Both the position numbers and the translations under genes were made by a program. Shown in pieces: positions 8,744 through 17,820 of a stretch of 64,000 nt of DNA. The stretch is from assembly GCA_934632155.1 (NCBI GenBank), contig CAKTXZ010000009.1, positions 1 through 64,000 of the forward strand. The letters run 5' to 3'. The stretch comes from an uncultured Clostridia bacterium (lineage in GTDB: Bacteria; Bacillota; Clostridia; Christensenellales; Aristaeellaceae). Each line of letters opens with the position of its first letter. Position 1 is the stretch's first letter. The notes under the pieces were generated by a model. It made no database searches, had not been told where the DNA came from, and was given only the letters and a program-made list of their open reading frames with translations.

Positions 8744-10363
8744 TTAGCCCTCGCCGCTTTCCGTTTGGATAAGCCCCTTAGCCGCCAGCACAGCCTCCGC
8801 CACGCGCAGGCCGTCCGCCGCCGCGCTCATAATGCCGCCGGCATAGCCCGCGCCCTCGCCGCAGGGATACAGCCCCGCCACGCTGCTTTCAAAGCGCCTG
8901 TCGCGCAAAAGCCGCACCGGACAGGACGAGCGCGTTTCAACGCCCGTGAGCACCGCGTCGGGCATGGCAAAGCCGCGCAGCTGCCGGTCAAAGGCGCGAA
9001 TCGCCTCCCGCAGCCCCTGATACGCAAAATCCGGCAGCACGCCGCGCAGATCCGCGCAGGTTACGCCGGGGCGATAGGTCGGCTCAACGTCGCCCAGACG
9101 CGCGCTCTCCCGCCCGGAGAGCAAGTCCTCCACCCGCTGCACCGGCGCGCGATAATCGCCGCCGCCCGCCCGAAAGGCGCGCTGCTCCCACATCCGCTGC
9201 AGCACATAGCCGGCCAGCGGATGATCGTCGCCAAAGTCCTCGGTTCGCACGTCGACAAGCAGCGCGGCGTTGGCGTTTCGCCCGTCGCGCGCATAGACGC
9301 TCATGCCGTTGACGCATACGCCGCCCGGCCTGCTGGCTGCGGGCGCCACCGTGCCGCCCGGACACATGCAGAAGGTGTACGCCCCCCGCCCGTCCGCAAG
9401 CTTTGTGGAAAGATGATATTCCGCCGCGCTCAGCGCCGGATGTCCGGCGAATTTTCCGTACTGCGCGCGGTTTATCAGCGCCTGCGGATGCTCGATGCGC
9501 GCGCCGACGGAGAAGGGCTTTTGCACCATATTCACGCCCGCCTGAAACAGCATCTGCTGCGTATCGGCGGCGCTGTGCCCGATGGCGACAATCAGCGCGT
9601 CGGTTTTGATTTCCTCCTCGCCCGCCGCGCTCCGGCAAATCAGCCCCTCGATCGCTCCGCCGCGCACACGCAGCCCCTCCAGCCGCGTGCCGAAGCGCAC
9701 CGTCCCGCCAAGCGCAAGGATCTCCTCCCGAATCGCGGCCACAACCTGCGGCAGCCTGTCCGTTCCGATGTGCGGACGCGCAAGGTATAGAATTTCCTCC
9801 GGCGCGCCATGGTCCACCAATTCGCGCAGCACCGCCGCGCAGCGCCTGTCCTTAATGCCCGTGGTCAGCTTGCCGTCCGAAAACGCGCCCGCGCCGCCCT
9901 CGCCGAATTGAACGTTGCTCTCGGGGTCGAGCGCGCCCGTTTGCGCAAACCGTTCCGTCGTTTCCCGGCGCTTGTCCACGCGCTCGCCGCGCTCGAGCAC
10001 AATCGGCCGCAGCCCCTCGCGCGCCAGCCGCAGCGCCGCAAAAAGCCCAGCCGGGCCAAAGCCCGCCACCACCGGCCGCGCGCCGTGATACGCGCGCCGC
10101 ACGCACGGAATGCCGGGCGCCGGCTGCACGCGCGTCGCCACGCCCGGACGGAGCCGGGAGAAAATCCTTTCCTCGTCCTGAAGGCGAACGTCCACCGCCA
10201 TGACAAAATGGACGTCGCCCTGATCGCGCGCGTCCACGCTTTTTTTGCCGATACGCCATTCCAGCACAGCGGCGCGCGGTGCGTTCAGCTTTTTGAGCGC
10301 CTGTGTGAGCGGCGCGTCCTTCGGCGCGTCCAGCGCAATTTTCAAGTTGGCAATTCGAAGCAT
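8744..10363 (-). CDS. FAD-dependent dehydrogenase (COG2509 family)
   Basis: A 539-residue flavoprotein of the uncharacterised COG2509 group. After an N-terminal domain of about 90 residues comes a Rossmann dinucleotide motif (VAGFGPAGLFAA), then FGEGGAGAFSDGKL, a second nucleotide-binding region (VAIGHSA) and a C-terminal GEGAGYAGGIMSAAADG motif that contacts FAD. The start is the ATG at 10363, with AGAGG a few bases upstream; an ATG five codons earlier has no ribosome binding site. It is the first gene of the FAD-dtd-MBL-hemZ operon, preceded by two tandem promoter/hairpin elements. The substrate is unknown. Confidence 0.88.
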   Translation of the reverse strand: MLRIANLKIALDAPKDAPLTQALKKLNAPRAAVLEWRIGKKSVDARDQGDVHFVMAVDVRLQDEERIFSRLRPGVATRVQPAPGIPCVRRAYHGARPVVAGFGPAGLFAALRLAREGLRPIVLERGERVDKRRETTERFAQTGALDPESNVQFGEGGAGAFSDGKLTTGIKDRRCAAVLRELVDHGAPEEILYLARPHIGTDRLPQVVAAIREEILALGGTVRFGTRLEGLRVRGGAIEGLICRSAAGEEEIKTDALIVAIGHSAADTQQMLFQAGVNMVQKPFSVGARIEHPQALINRAQYGKFAGHPALSAAEYHLSTKLADGRGAYTFCMCPGGTVAPAASRPGGVCVNGMSVYARDGRNANAALLVDVRTEDFGDDHPLAGYVLQRMWEQRAFRAGGGDYRAPVQRVEDLLSGRESARLGDVEPTYRPGVTCADLRGVLPDFAYQGLREAIRAFDRQLRGFAMPDAVLTGVETRSSCPVRLLRDRRFESSVAGLYPCGEGAGYAGGIMSAAADGLRVAEAVLAAKGLIQTESGEG

Positions 10364-10430
10364 AGCCGCCTCTTTCATAGCAGATTACGGTTATCCGCAC
10401 GATTTTCTTCTGATTTGTCAGCCTTCCGCT

Positions 10431-10473
10431 GACCCGGAGAAACCGCTGCGCGGTTTTCCGCATCATTATATCA
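10431..10473 (-). promoter_or_regulatory. Leader element copy A: extended -10 plus hairpin
   Basis: On the minus strand TGATATAAT (-10 at 10470-10465) is followed after 5 bases by a hairpin with stem AAACCGC/GCGGTTT, loop GCA, then CTCCGGG (10459-10436). No clear -35 is visible, as allowed for an extended -10. It is the copy nearer the FAD-dehydrogenase gene. Confidence 0.7.
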
Positions 10474-10505
10474 TGATTGTCAGCGTAACGCTTCCAGCGT
10501 CCCGC

Positions 10506-10572
10506 TGACCCGGAGAAATCGCTGCGCGATTTTCCTAATCTTTATTATATCATGAAGCGGCAGGCCGCGCAA
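10506..10572 (-). promoter_or_regulatory. Leader element copy B: promoter plus hairpin
   Basis: On the minus strand TTGCGC (10572-10567), a 17-base spacer and TGATATAAT (-10 at 10549-10544) are followed after 8 bases by a hairpin with stem AAATCGC/GCGATTT and loop GCA (10535-10512), then GGGTCAGCGG as in copy A. The stem differs from copy A by a compensatory C-G to T-A change. Confidence 0.75.
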
Positions 10573-10716
10573 CAGCCGCGCTCCGGACATGCCGTACAGC
10601 CCTGAACCCTGCGCGGCGAATTGCGCGCTGTTTTCAGTTTATTCATTCTTTCTTTATGATTTAGCCACGGCGAAGTCGTATGCTGATAGCACCGAAGCAG
10701 GAAAGGATTGAAACGT

Positions 10717-11424
10717 ATGTATCAAGCCGTATTCCAGCGCTACGAAACCAAGTATCTGCTGTCCGATGCGCAATATGCGGCCATCCTTGACGCGCTGTCG
10801 GGCCGCATGGCGCTCGACCATTACGGCCATACCCTGATCGAGAATATTTATCTGGACACTCCGGATTTCCGGTTGATTCGCCGTTCGCTGGAAAAGCCGG
10901 AATACAAGGAAAAGCTGCGGCTGCGGCACTATGGCGGCACGCCGGAGGAAGCAACGTTCGTCGAAATCAAGAAAAAGTACCGCCGGCTTGTTTCCAAGCG
11001 CAGGCTGCAGTTTCCCTGCGACGCCGCCGTCGCGTGGCTCTGCGGCGACGGCCCCGCGCCGGAGGATACGCAGATTGCCCGCGAAATCGCCTACTGCCGC
11101 CATTGCTATCGCCCGCTCGTTCCCGCCATGCTGCTTTCCTATGGACGCGACGCGTACTGCGACCCAAACGGCAGCGATCTGCGCGTCACCTTTGACACGC
11201 GGGCATTATTTCGCCAAACGGATATCACCTTCCGCCTTCCGCCCGGCGGCGCGGAGCTTCTGCCGCCCGGCATGACGCTGATGGAAGTTAAAACCTCGCT
11301 CGGTTATCCGCCATGGCTGCGCGAAGCGCTGAGCAGGTCGGGCGTTTATCCCGTCTTCTTTTCAAAATACGGCCGCGCCTACCAAATGATCATGCGGCAG
11401 AAAGGAAGAACCACCCATGCTTAG
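10717..11424 (+). CDS. VTC-domain polyphosphate polymerase-like protein
   Basis: A 235-residue protein of the VTC family, whose eukaryotic members make inorganic polyphosphate inside a basic tunnel. The tunnel residues appear conserved: RYETKYLL near the start, IYLDTPD, KLRLRHYG (Arg-x-Arg), VEIKKK, KRR and the late MEVKT. There is no SPX domain and no membrane segment. The ATG at 10717 is chosen because AGGAAAGG ends 10 bases upstream; a TTG at 10708 is too close to it. The stop overlaps the start of the DUF4956 gene, a pairing common in Firmicutes. Polyphosphate synthesis is the family inference only. Confidence 0.85.
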   Translation: MYQAVFQRYETKYLLSDAQYAAILDALSGRMALDHYGHTLIENIYLDTPDFRLIRRSLEKPEYKEKLRLRHYGGTPEEATFVEIKKKYRRLVSKRRLQFPCDAAVAWLCGDGPAPEDTQIAREIAYCRHCYRPLVPAMLLSYGRDAYCDPNGSDLRVTFDTRALFRQTDITFRLPPGGAELLPPGMTLMEVKTSLGYPPWLREALSRSGVYPVFFSKYGRAYQMIMRQKGRTTHA

Positions 11425-12112
11425 CAAGCTTTTTCAGGGAATCTTCGCCGCCAGCGGCGCGCCGGTCATTTCAATCGGCAATTTTCTTCTGTGCATCGGC
11501 ATATCGCTGCTGTGCGGGCTTGTGCTCGCTTTGGCGAGCGCCTATCGAAGCCGTCCCAGCAAGAGCTTTCTGGTCTGCCTTTCGCTGCTTCCCGCGACGG
11601 TTTGCGTGGTGATTATGCTGGTTAACGGAAACGTAGGCACGGCCGTCGCCGTCGCCGGCGCGTTCAGCCTGATTCGTTTCCGTTCCGCACCGGGAACGGC
11701 GAAGGAAATCGCCGCGCTGTTTCTGGCCATGGGCGCGGGGCTGATTGCCGGCATGGGGTATCTGGGCTACGCCGTGCTGTTCTCGCTGACGCTTGCCGCG
11801 GCGGTCATTGCGCTGGAGCGGTTTGATTTCGGCCTGACGCGAAAAAACGCGCTGCGCCGCACGCTGCGCGTCACCATGCCGGAGGACCTGAACTATGCCG
11901 ACGCGCTTTCCCCCGTGCTTGCGCTTTATACCCGAGAGGCTACGCTCGCGCAGGTAAAGACAACCGCCATGGGCAGCCTGTACCGGCTGACCTACCAAAT
12001 CACGCTCAAGGACGGCACGGATGAAAAAGCGCTGATCGACGCGCTGCGCTGCCGAAACGGCAATCTGGAGGTAATGCTCGCCACGCCCGAAGGCGGCGGA
12101 AGCGAGCTGTAA
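11417..12112 (+). CDS. DUF4956 membrane protein
   Basis: A 231-residue integral membrane protein. Three to five hydrophobic segments cover about residues 15-140, including the family-typical NGNVGTAVAVAGAFSLIRFRSAPGTAKEI stretch (about 70-98), followed by a soluble C-terminal domain of about 80 residues. It overlaps the VTC gene by 8 bases, so the two are translationally coupled and probably form a complex at the membrane. The function is unknown; anchoring or exporting the product of the VTC-like enzyme is a reasonable inference. Confidence 0.85.
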   Translation: MLSKLFQGIFAASGAPVISIGNFLLCIGISLLCGLVLALASAYRSRPSKSFLVCLSLLPATVCVVIMLVNGNVGTAVAVAGAFSLIRFRSAPGTAKEIAALFLAMGAGLIAGMGYLGYAVLFSLTLAAAVIALERFDFGLTRKNALRRTLRVTMPEDLNYADALSPVLALYTREATLAQVKTTAMGSLYRLTYQITLKDGTDEKALIDALRCRNGNLEVMLATPEGGGSEL

Positions 12113-12166
12113 ACAGCCTATATCAACCCGGCGGGCAGCGCCCGCTTAAAATAAGGAGAGATGAAG

Positions 12167-14074
12167 ATGAAGCGCATGAAAAAACTATGGGCATGTCTGC
12201 TCGCGCTTACGCTGTTGGCGGGCTGCGCCGCCGCACCGGCGGAGGACGAGAGCCTCTTTACCGACCGCGACCTACAGCAGGACTACGACAAAAGCAAGGC
12301 CGTCGTGCTGCAGCTAAGCGGCGATCAGATTCTTTCGGACGCCGACGGCGTGACCGTAAACGGCACGACGGCCACCATCACGGAAAAGGGCGTGTACCTG
12401 CTGACCGGCACGCTGCGCGGCGGGCAGATCATCGTGGACGCGCCCGAGGACGCGAAGGTGCAGCTTGTGCTCAGCGGCGCAAGCATTCACTGCGAAGCCT
12501 CTGCCGCCATCTATGTCCGTCAGGCGGACAAGGTGTTCCTGACGCTGGACGCAGAAACGGAAAATACGCTTTCCTGCGGCGAAAGCCTCGAGGCCATCGA
12601 CGAAAACAACGTTGACGCCGCCGTCTTCTCCAAGGAAACGCTGACAATCAACGGCGCGGGCACGCTGACCGTTACCGCCCCCGGCGGGCACGGCGTCGTG
12701 TCCAAGGGTAAGCTGAAAATCACGGGCGGCAGCATTTCCATCACGGCGGCAAGCCACGGCCTGACGGGCAAAAACGGCGTTTACATCGCGGACGGCACGC
12801 TGACGATTACCGCGGGCAAGGACGGCCTGCGCGCCGAAAACGATAAGGACGCGGCGCGCGGCGCGGTATACGTCGGCGGCGGCAGCATCGCCGTTACATC
12901 GGCGGGCGACGGGCTTTATGCCGGCGGCGATATGGAAATCACCGGCGGCAGCTTCACCATCGTTACCGGCAGCGGCAGTCAAAACGCAATGGCGCGGCAG
13001 GACGAACGAATGGCGCGCGGCGGCCGCTTCGGCCGTTGGGAAACGACGGCCGACACGCAAAGCACCGTCAGCACGAAGGGGCTCAAGGCCGCGGGCGGCA
13101 TGACGCTCCACGGCGGCAGCTTTGCGCTCGATTGCATGGACGACGCCATTCACGGCGGCGCGGATATTACCATTTCAGGCGGAACGTACCAGATCGCCAC
13201 GGGCGACGACGGCGTTCACGCGGACGGAAACGTCGTTATTACCGGCGGCGCCATCGTCGTCAGCAAAAGCTGCGAGGGCATTGAGGGGCAGCGCATCGAA
13301 ATCTCGGGCGGCGATATAGACCTCGCATCCTCCGACGACGGCCTGAACGCGGCAGGCGACGGGGAGGAAAGCGACGGCGCGCAGTGGTTCTCCAGCCCCT
13401 TTGAGCCAAACGCCAACAATGAAATCCTCATTTCCGGCGGCCGCATCCTGATCGACGCAGACGGCGACGGCGTCGATTCCAACGGCAATCTGACCGTCTC
13501 GGGCGGCGAAATCTTTATATCCGGCCCCGAAAGCAGCGGCGACGGCGCGCTGGATTTTAACGGCGAAGGCGTCGTCACGGGCGGCACGGTCATCGCGCTG
13601 GGCGCATCCGGCATGGCGCAGAATTTCGGCTCCGCATCCACGCAGGGGGCAATGCTGGTTTCCTGCGGCATGCAGGCTGCGGGGACGGTCGTCTCCCTGA
13701 CAAACGCGGCGGGAACAGAGCTGCTCTCCTGGACGGCCAGGAAGCGCTTTTCCTCCGTGGTTATCAGCATAGCGGCCATTGAGGACGGCGAAACCTATAC
13801 CCTGAAAATCGGCGATACCGAGCAGCAAATCACCATGAACGGCCTGATTTACGGCAGCGGCTTCGGCGATGGCTTCGGCGGGCGCGGCGGCTTCGGCGGC
13901 TTTGGCGATCAGCGCTTCCGGGACCGGCAGAATAGCCAAACGGACGGCACGCCGCCGGAAAAGCCCGACGGCACGCCGCCCTCAGGCGGAAATTTCGGCA
14001 AGGGCTTCGGCGGCTTCACGCCGCCCGAAAAGCCTGACGGCACGCCGCCCGCCTCGTCCGAGCGTCAAAGCTGA
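12167..14074 (+). CDS. Cthe_2159-like beta-helix lipoprotein (carbohydrate-binding domain family)
   Basis: A 635-residue secreted lipoprotein. The signal peptide ends at the lipobox LLAGC (Cys20). The body is a right-handed beta-helix built of repeats such as GGxxxITxxDDGIHADG and SSDDGLNAAGDG. This is the pattern of the Cthe_2159 (PF14262) family, whose founding member binds acidic plant polysaccharide and calcium. The C-terminus, from about residue 570, is a low-complexity Gly/Phe-rich and PPEKPDGTPP-repeat tail. The ATG at 12167 is preferred over 12161 because AAGGAGAG abuts the latter. The gene follows DUF4956 after about 50 bases and runs convergent to addA. The ligand is unknown. Confidence 0.85.
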   Translation: MKRMKKLWACLLALTLLAGCAAAPAEDESLFTDRDLQQDYDKSKAVVLQLSGDQILSDADGVTVNGTTATITEKGVYLLTGTLRGGQIIVDAPEDAKVQLVLSGASIHCEASAAIYVRQADKVFLTLDAETENTLSCGESLEAIDENNVDAAVFSKETLTINGAGTLTVTAPGGHGVVSKGKLKITGGSISITAASHGLTGKNGVYIADGTLTITAGKDGLRAENDKDAARGAVYVGGGSIAVTSAGDGLYAGGDMEITGGSFTIVTGSGSQNAMARQDERMARGGRFGRWETTADTQSTVSTKGLKAAGGMTLHGGSFALDCMDDAIHGGADITISGGTYQIATGDDGVHADGNVVITGGAIVVSKSCEGIEGQRIEISGGDIDLASSDDGLNAAGDGEESDGAQWFSSPFEPNANNEILISGGRILIDADGDGVDSNGNLTVSGGEIFISGPESSGDGALDFNGEGVVTGGTVIALGASGMAQNFGSASTQGAMLVSCGMQAAGTVVSLTNAAGTELLSWTARKRFSSVVISIAAIEDGETYTLKIGDTEQQITMNGLIYGSGFGDGFGGRGGFGGFGDQRFRDRQNSQTDGTPPEKPDGTPPSGGNFGKGFGGFTPPEKPDGTPPASSERQS

Positions 14075-14103
14075 CCGACGCGCATGCCCACCCTTCGGCG
14101 CTG

Positions 14104-17100
14104 TTAATCGGCTTTGAGCAAAACGTCGTAGGCCTCGCCGCGACGCAGCGAAAACAGCAGCGCCTCGCGGATGGGCGCACCCGTAATCTCCGCAAGCGCC
14201 CGGGCGTACCAGCGCATTTGCTCCGCATAGCGCGCGCGCAGTCTCTCGCCGTCCACGGCGTCCGTCTTATAATCCACCAGCGTCCAGCCCGCGTCCTCCA
14301 GAAAGCACAGATCGATCACGCCCTGCACCAGCGTTTTTTCCCCGGCGCGCAGGTTAAACGCCCATTCGCGGCGCAGATGCGCCGCCTTCAGCGCACGCCT
14401 CCCCACGTCGGAGGCGAAAAAGCGCTTCAGCCATGTCACGCGCAGACCCTCGCGCTCGGTCTCGCTGAGCAGCCCCTTCTGCGCCAGCGTGTCCAGCGCC
14501 CGTTTCCATTGTCCCTGCCGAACCAGCTCGTAATCAATCAGCCCCAGCACGCGGTGCGTTACCGTGCCGCGCTGCGCGGGCGTGGGCGCGTCGTCCTGCA
14601 AAAAAACGGGCTGCGTGGGCGCGTCCATGGGCGGAACGCGCTTGTCGGCGGGCGATTCCCAGTCGTCGCCCTCCTCTCGCAGCGTCTTGGCCATCGCCGT
14701 GACGGAGGTTTTGAGCACAGGCTGCGGCGGCATTTTTCGCGTCAGCCTGCGAATGACGCGCTCAGGCACGTCCCCCGCGTCGTCCTGCGGCGGCGCGACC
14801 GGCGGCGGCGCGGGCATGGTCAATTGCTCGGCGCTCTCCAGCGTCGTTTCCCAGACGCTGCCGTTTTCGGCGATCCACTGCCCCTCGTGCACGCCGCCCA
14901 GGCTTTCCATCACCCAATCCAGCATGCTATCGGCGCTGCCAGCGGCGTATGCCGTCGCTCCGCGGCGCCATTTTTCTTGCTGCGCGCCCAGCCGCCGCGG
15001 CGCGCCCAGCAAAATCAGCCGCTCGCGCGCGCGGGTCATGCCCACGTACAGAAGCCGCGCCTCCTCGGCGCGCGATTCGCACTCCCCAACGCCGCCCAGC
15101 GCGTTCATCGCGCAGCTTTCGCGCGTCACGCGACGCTCGCCGTCGATGTATTTGACCGCCATGCCATACCGCGCGTGCAGGCGCAGCGATTCCTCGCCGC
15201 CCTTGCGGAAGGGGCGCGCCGTTTCCAGCAGAAACACCACCGGAAATTCCAACCCCTTGGATTTATGCAGCGTCAGGATGCGCACCACATCCTCGTTTTC
15301 CCCCAGCGTCTTAGCCGTTTTCCCATCGTCGCCGCTGCGCACGCGCCCCGTCTCGCGCAAAAACGCGCCCAGCCCCTCGTCCGCGCTTTCGCCCTGCGCG
15401 CGTTCGGCCAGAAGGCGCAGGTTCGCCTGCCGCAATTCGCCCTCAGGCTGCGCCCCGGCGCGCATGTACAGCCCGCTTTCCGCCAGCACCCGCCAAATCA
15501 GCCTTTCCACCGGCAGCGCGCCCGCCAGAAAGCGCCAATCCGTCAAACGCGCCCACGCTGCGCGCAGCTTTTCCGAAAGCGGCGTTTCAGCCGTCATGCA
15601 TTGCACAACCGCCTGATAAAACGGCGCGCCCGGCGTACGTTCGACCAGCCGGATGCGCGCAAGCTCCTCCTCCGAAAAGGCGAAGCAGGGGCAGCGCAGC
15701 GCAGCGAGCAGCGGAATATCCTGCAGCGGATTATCAATCACGCGCAGCAGATTCATAAAATCCGCCACCTCGGGCAGGTCGAAATACTGCGCGTCCGCGT
15801 CGCTGTATACCGGAATGCCGGACAGCTGCAGCACGCGCGCGATGTACGGCGCGCGCCCCGAGGCATAGCGCGTGAGCAACGCAATATCGCGATACCGAAC
15901 CGGGCGAACCGCGCCATGATCCTCCACCGTCGCCGTGCGCATAAGCTCCCGAATGCGCCGAACCAGATACGCCGCTTCGTAGCGATAGCCCTTGGACAGC
16001 TCGCCCTCGCCCTCCTCGTCCGCCGTGATCAGGTGAATCTCCACCGGCGCGCCGAAGGGCTGGCCTCCGCCGGGACGCAGCATCGCCGCTTCGTCGTAGG
16101 CGATTTCGGTTTCCTGCTCGCGCATCGCATGGGCGAAGACCTGATTGGTCGCCAGCAGCACGTTTTCATGGGAACGGAAATTCTGCTGCAGCAGGATCTT
16201 GCGCTGCGGCGCGTCCTCCGCCAACGAATAATCGCGATATTTTTGCAAAAACAGCGTCGGGTCGGCCAGCCGGAACCGATAAATGCTCTGCTTTACGTCG
16301 CCTACCATGAACAGCAGGTTTTTCCCGTTTTCATGCAGCGCGCGCACAATCGTCTCCTGAATACCCGAAACGTCCTGATATTCATCCACAAACAGCGCGT
16401 CGTACTGCGCCGCCACGGCGCTTCGAACCGCCGGATCGCGCAGCGCCTTGAGCGTCAGGTGCTCCAAATCGCCGTAGTCCAGATAGTTTTTCTCCTGCTT
16501 GAGCGCGAAATAACGCGCCTCCGTCTTCTGCGCCAGCTCGCACAGGGCGCGAAGCGACGGCAGCGTATAGCGCAGATCCGCCTCGGCGCGCTCGGCGTCC
16601 TCGGGCAGCAGCGCGCGCGCCGCCGTAACGCGCTTTTTCCATTCCTCGCGCAGCGCCCGGAACTGCGCGGTCACATCGGGGCTTTCGCTCTCGCCCGGCT
16701 TCTTGGTGGTCAGACGGGCAAAGGCGGTCTTGCCGCCGGTCAGCGTCCTTGCCGCGGCGCTTTCCAGCAGCTGTCCGGTCATCGCCGCATCGGCGTCAAA
16801 GGCGGCGTGATAACGTTCCGGCCCGTCCGCACGGTTCAAAAGCGTCTCCATCATCGGCAGCAGCTCCCGCGCGCCCTGCAGCTGCATTTCGCACAGCCGC
16901 TCCAGCAGCGGCGTCCACGCCGATAAGCCGACGGCCTCCGGCGTGCAGTGCTCCGCAGCCCATGCCGCCGGGTCGGCCTGCGCCGAAAGAAAGGCGCGCA
17001 GCTGCGTCACCAGCGCGACGATCTGCGCGTCCTCAAACTGCGAAAACAGCGCGCTCTCATCCGCCGTCGGCGCAGCGTAGGCGTTTTCCAGCGTTTCATC

Positions 17101-17493
17101 CAGCGCCCGGCCCCGCAGCGTCTCCAGCCGGTCCTCATCCGCAATGCGGCACATGGGGTCGACGCCCGCCGCCTCGAAGTGCTCCCGCAGAACGCGCGCG
17201 CAGAATACGTGCAGCGTACAGATCATCGCCCGGCTCACGCGCAGCGCCTGCCGCCGCAAAAAAGCGCCGCCCGCTTCGTTTTCCAGCCGCCGGCTGATAC
17301 GCTCGCGCATTTCGCCCGCCGCCGCGCGCGTGAAGGTGACAATCAGCATCCGATCAATCGGTATGCCCTCCTTCATCAGCGCCACCACGCGCTCCACCAG
17401 CACGGCTGTTTTGCCGCTTCCCGCCGCCGCGCTGACCAGCACGCTGTCGTTTCGCGCCGCAATCGCCGCCTGCTGCCCCGCCGTCCACTGCAT
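14104..17493 (-). CDS. addA: ATP-dependent helicase/nuclease subunit A (AddA)
   Basis: UvrD-like helicase with a C-terminal nuclease domain, one half of the AddAB double-strand-break repair enzyme. At 1129 residues it has family length. Visible are Walker A (AAAGSGKT, residues 22-29), IVTFTRAAAGEMRER, motif II FVDEYQD, QNFRSH, LTLHKSKGLEFPVVF, VGMTRARERL and the nuclease motif TLVDYKTD near the end. The ATG at 17493 is chosen because GGGGGA lies 7 bases upstream; an ATG five codons earlier has no site. AddB, normally encoded next door, is not in the window. Confidence 0.95.
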   Translation of the reverse strand: MQWTAGQQAAIAARNDSVLVSAAAGSGKTAVLVERVVALMKEGIPIDRMLIVTFTRAAAGEMRERISRRLENEAGGAFLRRQALRVSRAMICTLHVFCARVLREHFEAAGVDPMCRIADEDRLETLRGRALDETLENAYAAPTADESALFSQFEDAQIVALVTQLRAFLSAQADPAAWAAEHCTPEAVGLSAWTPLLERLCEMQLQGARELLPMMETLLNRADGPERYHAAFDADAAMTGQLLESAAARTLTGGKTAFARLTTKKPGESESPDVTAQFRALREEWKKRVTAARALLPEDAERAEADLRYTLPSLRALCELAQKTEARYFALKQEKNYLDYGDLEHLTLKALRDPAVRSAVAAQYDALFVDEYQDVSGIQETIVRALHENGKNLLFMVGDVKQSIYRFRLADPTLFLQKYRDYSLAEDAPQRKILLQQNFRSHENVLLATNQVFAHAMREQETEIAYDEAAMLRPGGGQPFGAPVEIHLITADEEGEGELSKGYRYEAAYLVRRIRELMRTATVEDHGAVRPVRYRDIALLTRYASGRAPYIARVLQLSGIPVYSDADAQYFDLPEVADFMNLLRVIDNPLQDIPLLAALRCPCFAFSEEELARIRLVERTPGAPFYQAVVQCMTAETPLSEKLRAAWARLTDWRFLAGALPVERLIWRVLAESGLYMRAGAQPEGELRQANLRLLAERAQGESADEGLGAFLRETGRVRSGDDGKTAKTLGENEDVVRILTLHKSKGLEFPVVFLLETARPFRKGGEESLRLHARYGMAVKYIDGERRVTRESCAMNALGGVGECESRAEEARLLYVGMTRARERLILLGAPRRLGAQQEKWRRGATAYAAGSADSMLDWVMESLGGVHEGQWIAENGSVWETTLESAEQLTMPAPPPVAPPQDDAGDVPERVIRRLTRKMPPQPVLKTSVTAMAKTLREEGDDWESPADKRVPPMDAPTQPVFLQDDAPTPAQRGTVTHRVLGLIDYELVRQGQWKRALDTLAQKGLLSETEREGLRVTWLKRFFASDVGRRALKAAHLRREWAFNLRAGEKTLVQGVIDLCFLEDAGWTLVDYKTDAVDGERLRARYAEQMRWYARALAEITGAPIREALLFSLRRGEAYDVLLKAD

Positions 17494-17820
17494 GCTAAAA
17501 TCCCCCATAAAAACGCATTCAAAAGCCCGTCGATGGGCATCCTATATGCCGTCACCGCTATTGTAGCGCATCCGGCGCCGCTTGGCAAGCGCGCCGCCGC
17601 CGGGCATTGCTTGCATATTTTGTGAATAAGTGTTATACTGACGTGCATACTTCAAAAAGGGCATGCAATCGCGTGGAGAAAAAGTGGAGAAGTCACGATG
17701 CTTTCTGGGCGTCATGCTGCAAAAAGTGGCGTGTTAAGACCATCATTTCCGTCAAAAAGCAGGATATTTTCCCGTGGCGTCGAATAAAGCTTTGAATCCA
17801 GCAAAGAGGAGATACAGTAC
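17494..17820. other. Divergent intergenic region between addA and the MreB-family gene
   Basis: About 330 bases. It contains the plus-strand promoter at 17611-17639 and a leader of about 180 bases before the MreB-family ATG. I see no convincing gene or RNA motif in the leader; a short frame starting with TTG at 17607 overlaps the promoter and is not credible. Confidence 0.6.
17611..17639 (+). promoter_or_regulatory. Promoter of the MreB-family gene
   Basis: TTGCAT, a 17-base spacer and TATACT. The predicted transcript has a long 5' leader of about 175 bases. Confidence 0.75.

Larger units (their letters stand above)
10364..10716. other. Intergenic region with tandem leader elements
   Basis: A divergent gap of about 350 bases. 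It holds two copies of a promoter/hairpin element on the minus strand and a third, degraded hairpin part at about 10384-10413 (minus-strand core GAAAATCGTGCGGATAACC). The right part, about 10573-10700, must carry the promoter of the VTC gene, but I could not fix one. No coding region is evident. Confidence 0.7.

Noticed and set aside
10431..10572. Leader hairpins as Rho-independent terminators of plus-strand genes
   Set aside because: The genes upstream on the plus side are all minus-strand genes in every copy, and a -10 box lies at a fixed place on the minus strand.
14218..16926. Long plus-strand open frame of about 900 codons opposite addA
   Set aside because: Composition is that of a GC-rich shadow frame, and addA on the other strand has all helicase motifs.
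17607..17795. Short TTG-initiated frame in the leader of the MreB-family gene
   Set aside because: It begins inside the promoter and has no ribosome site.
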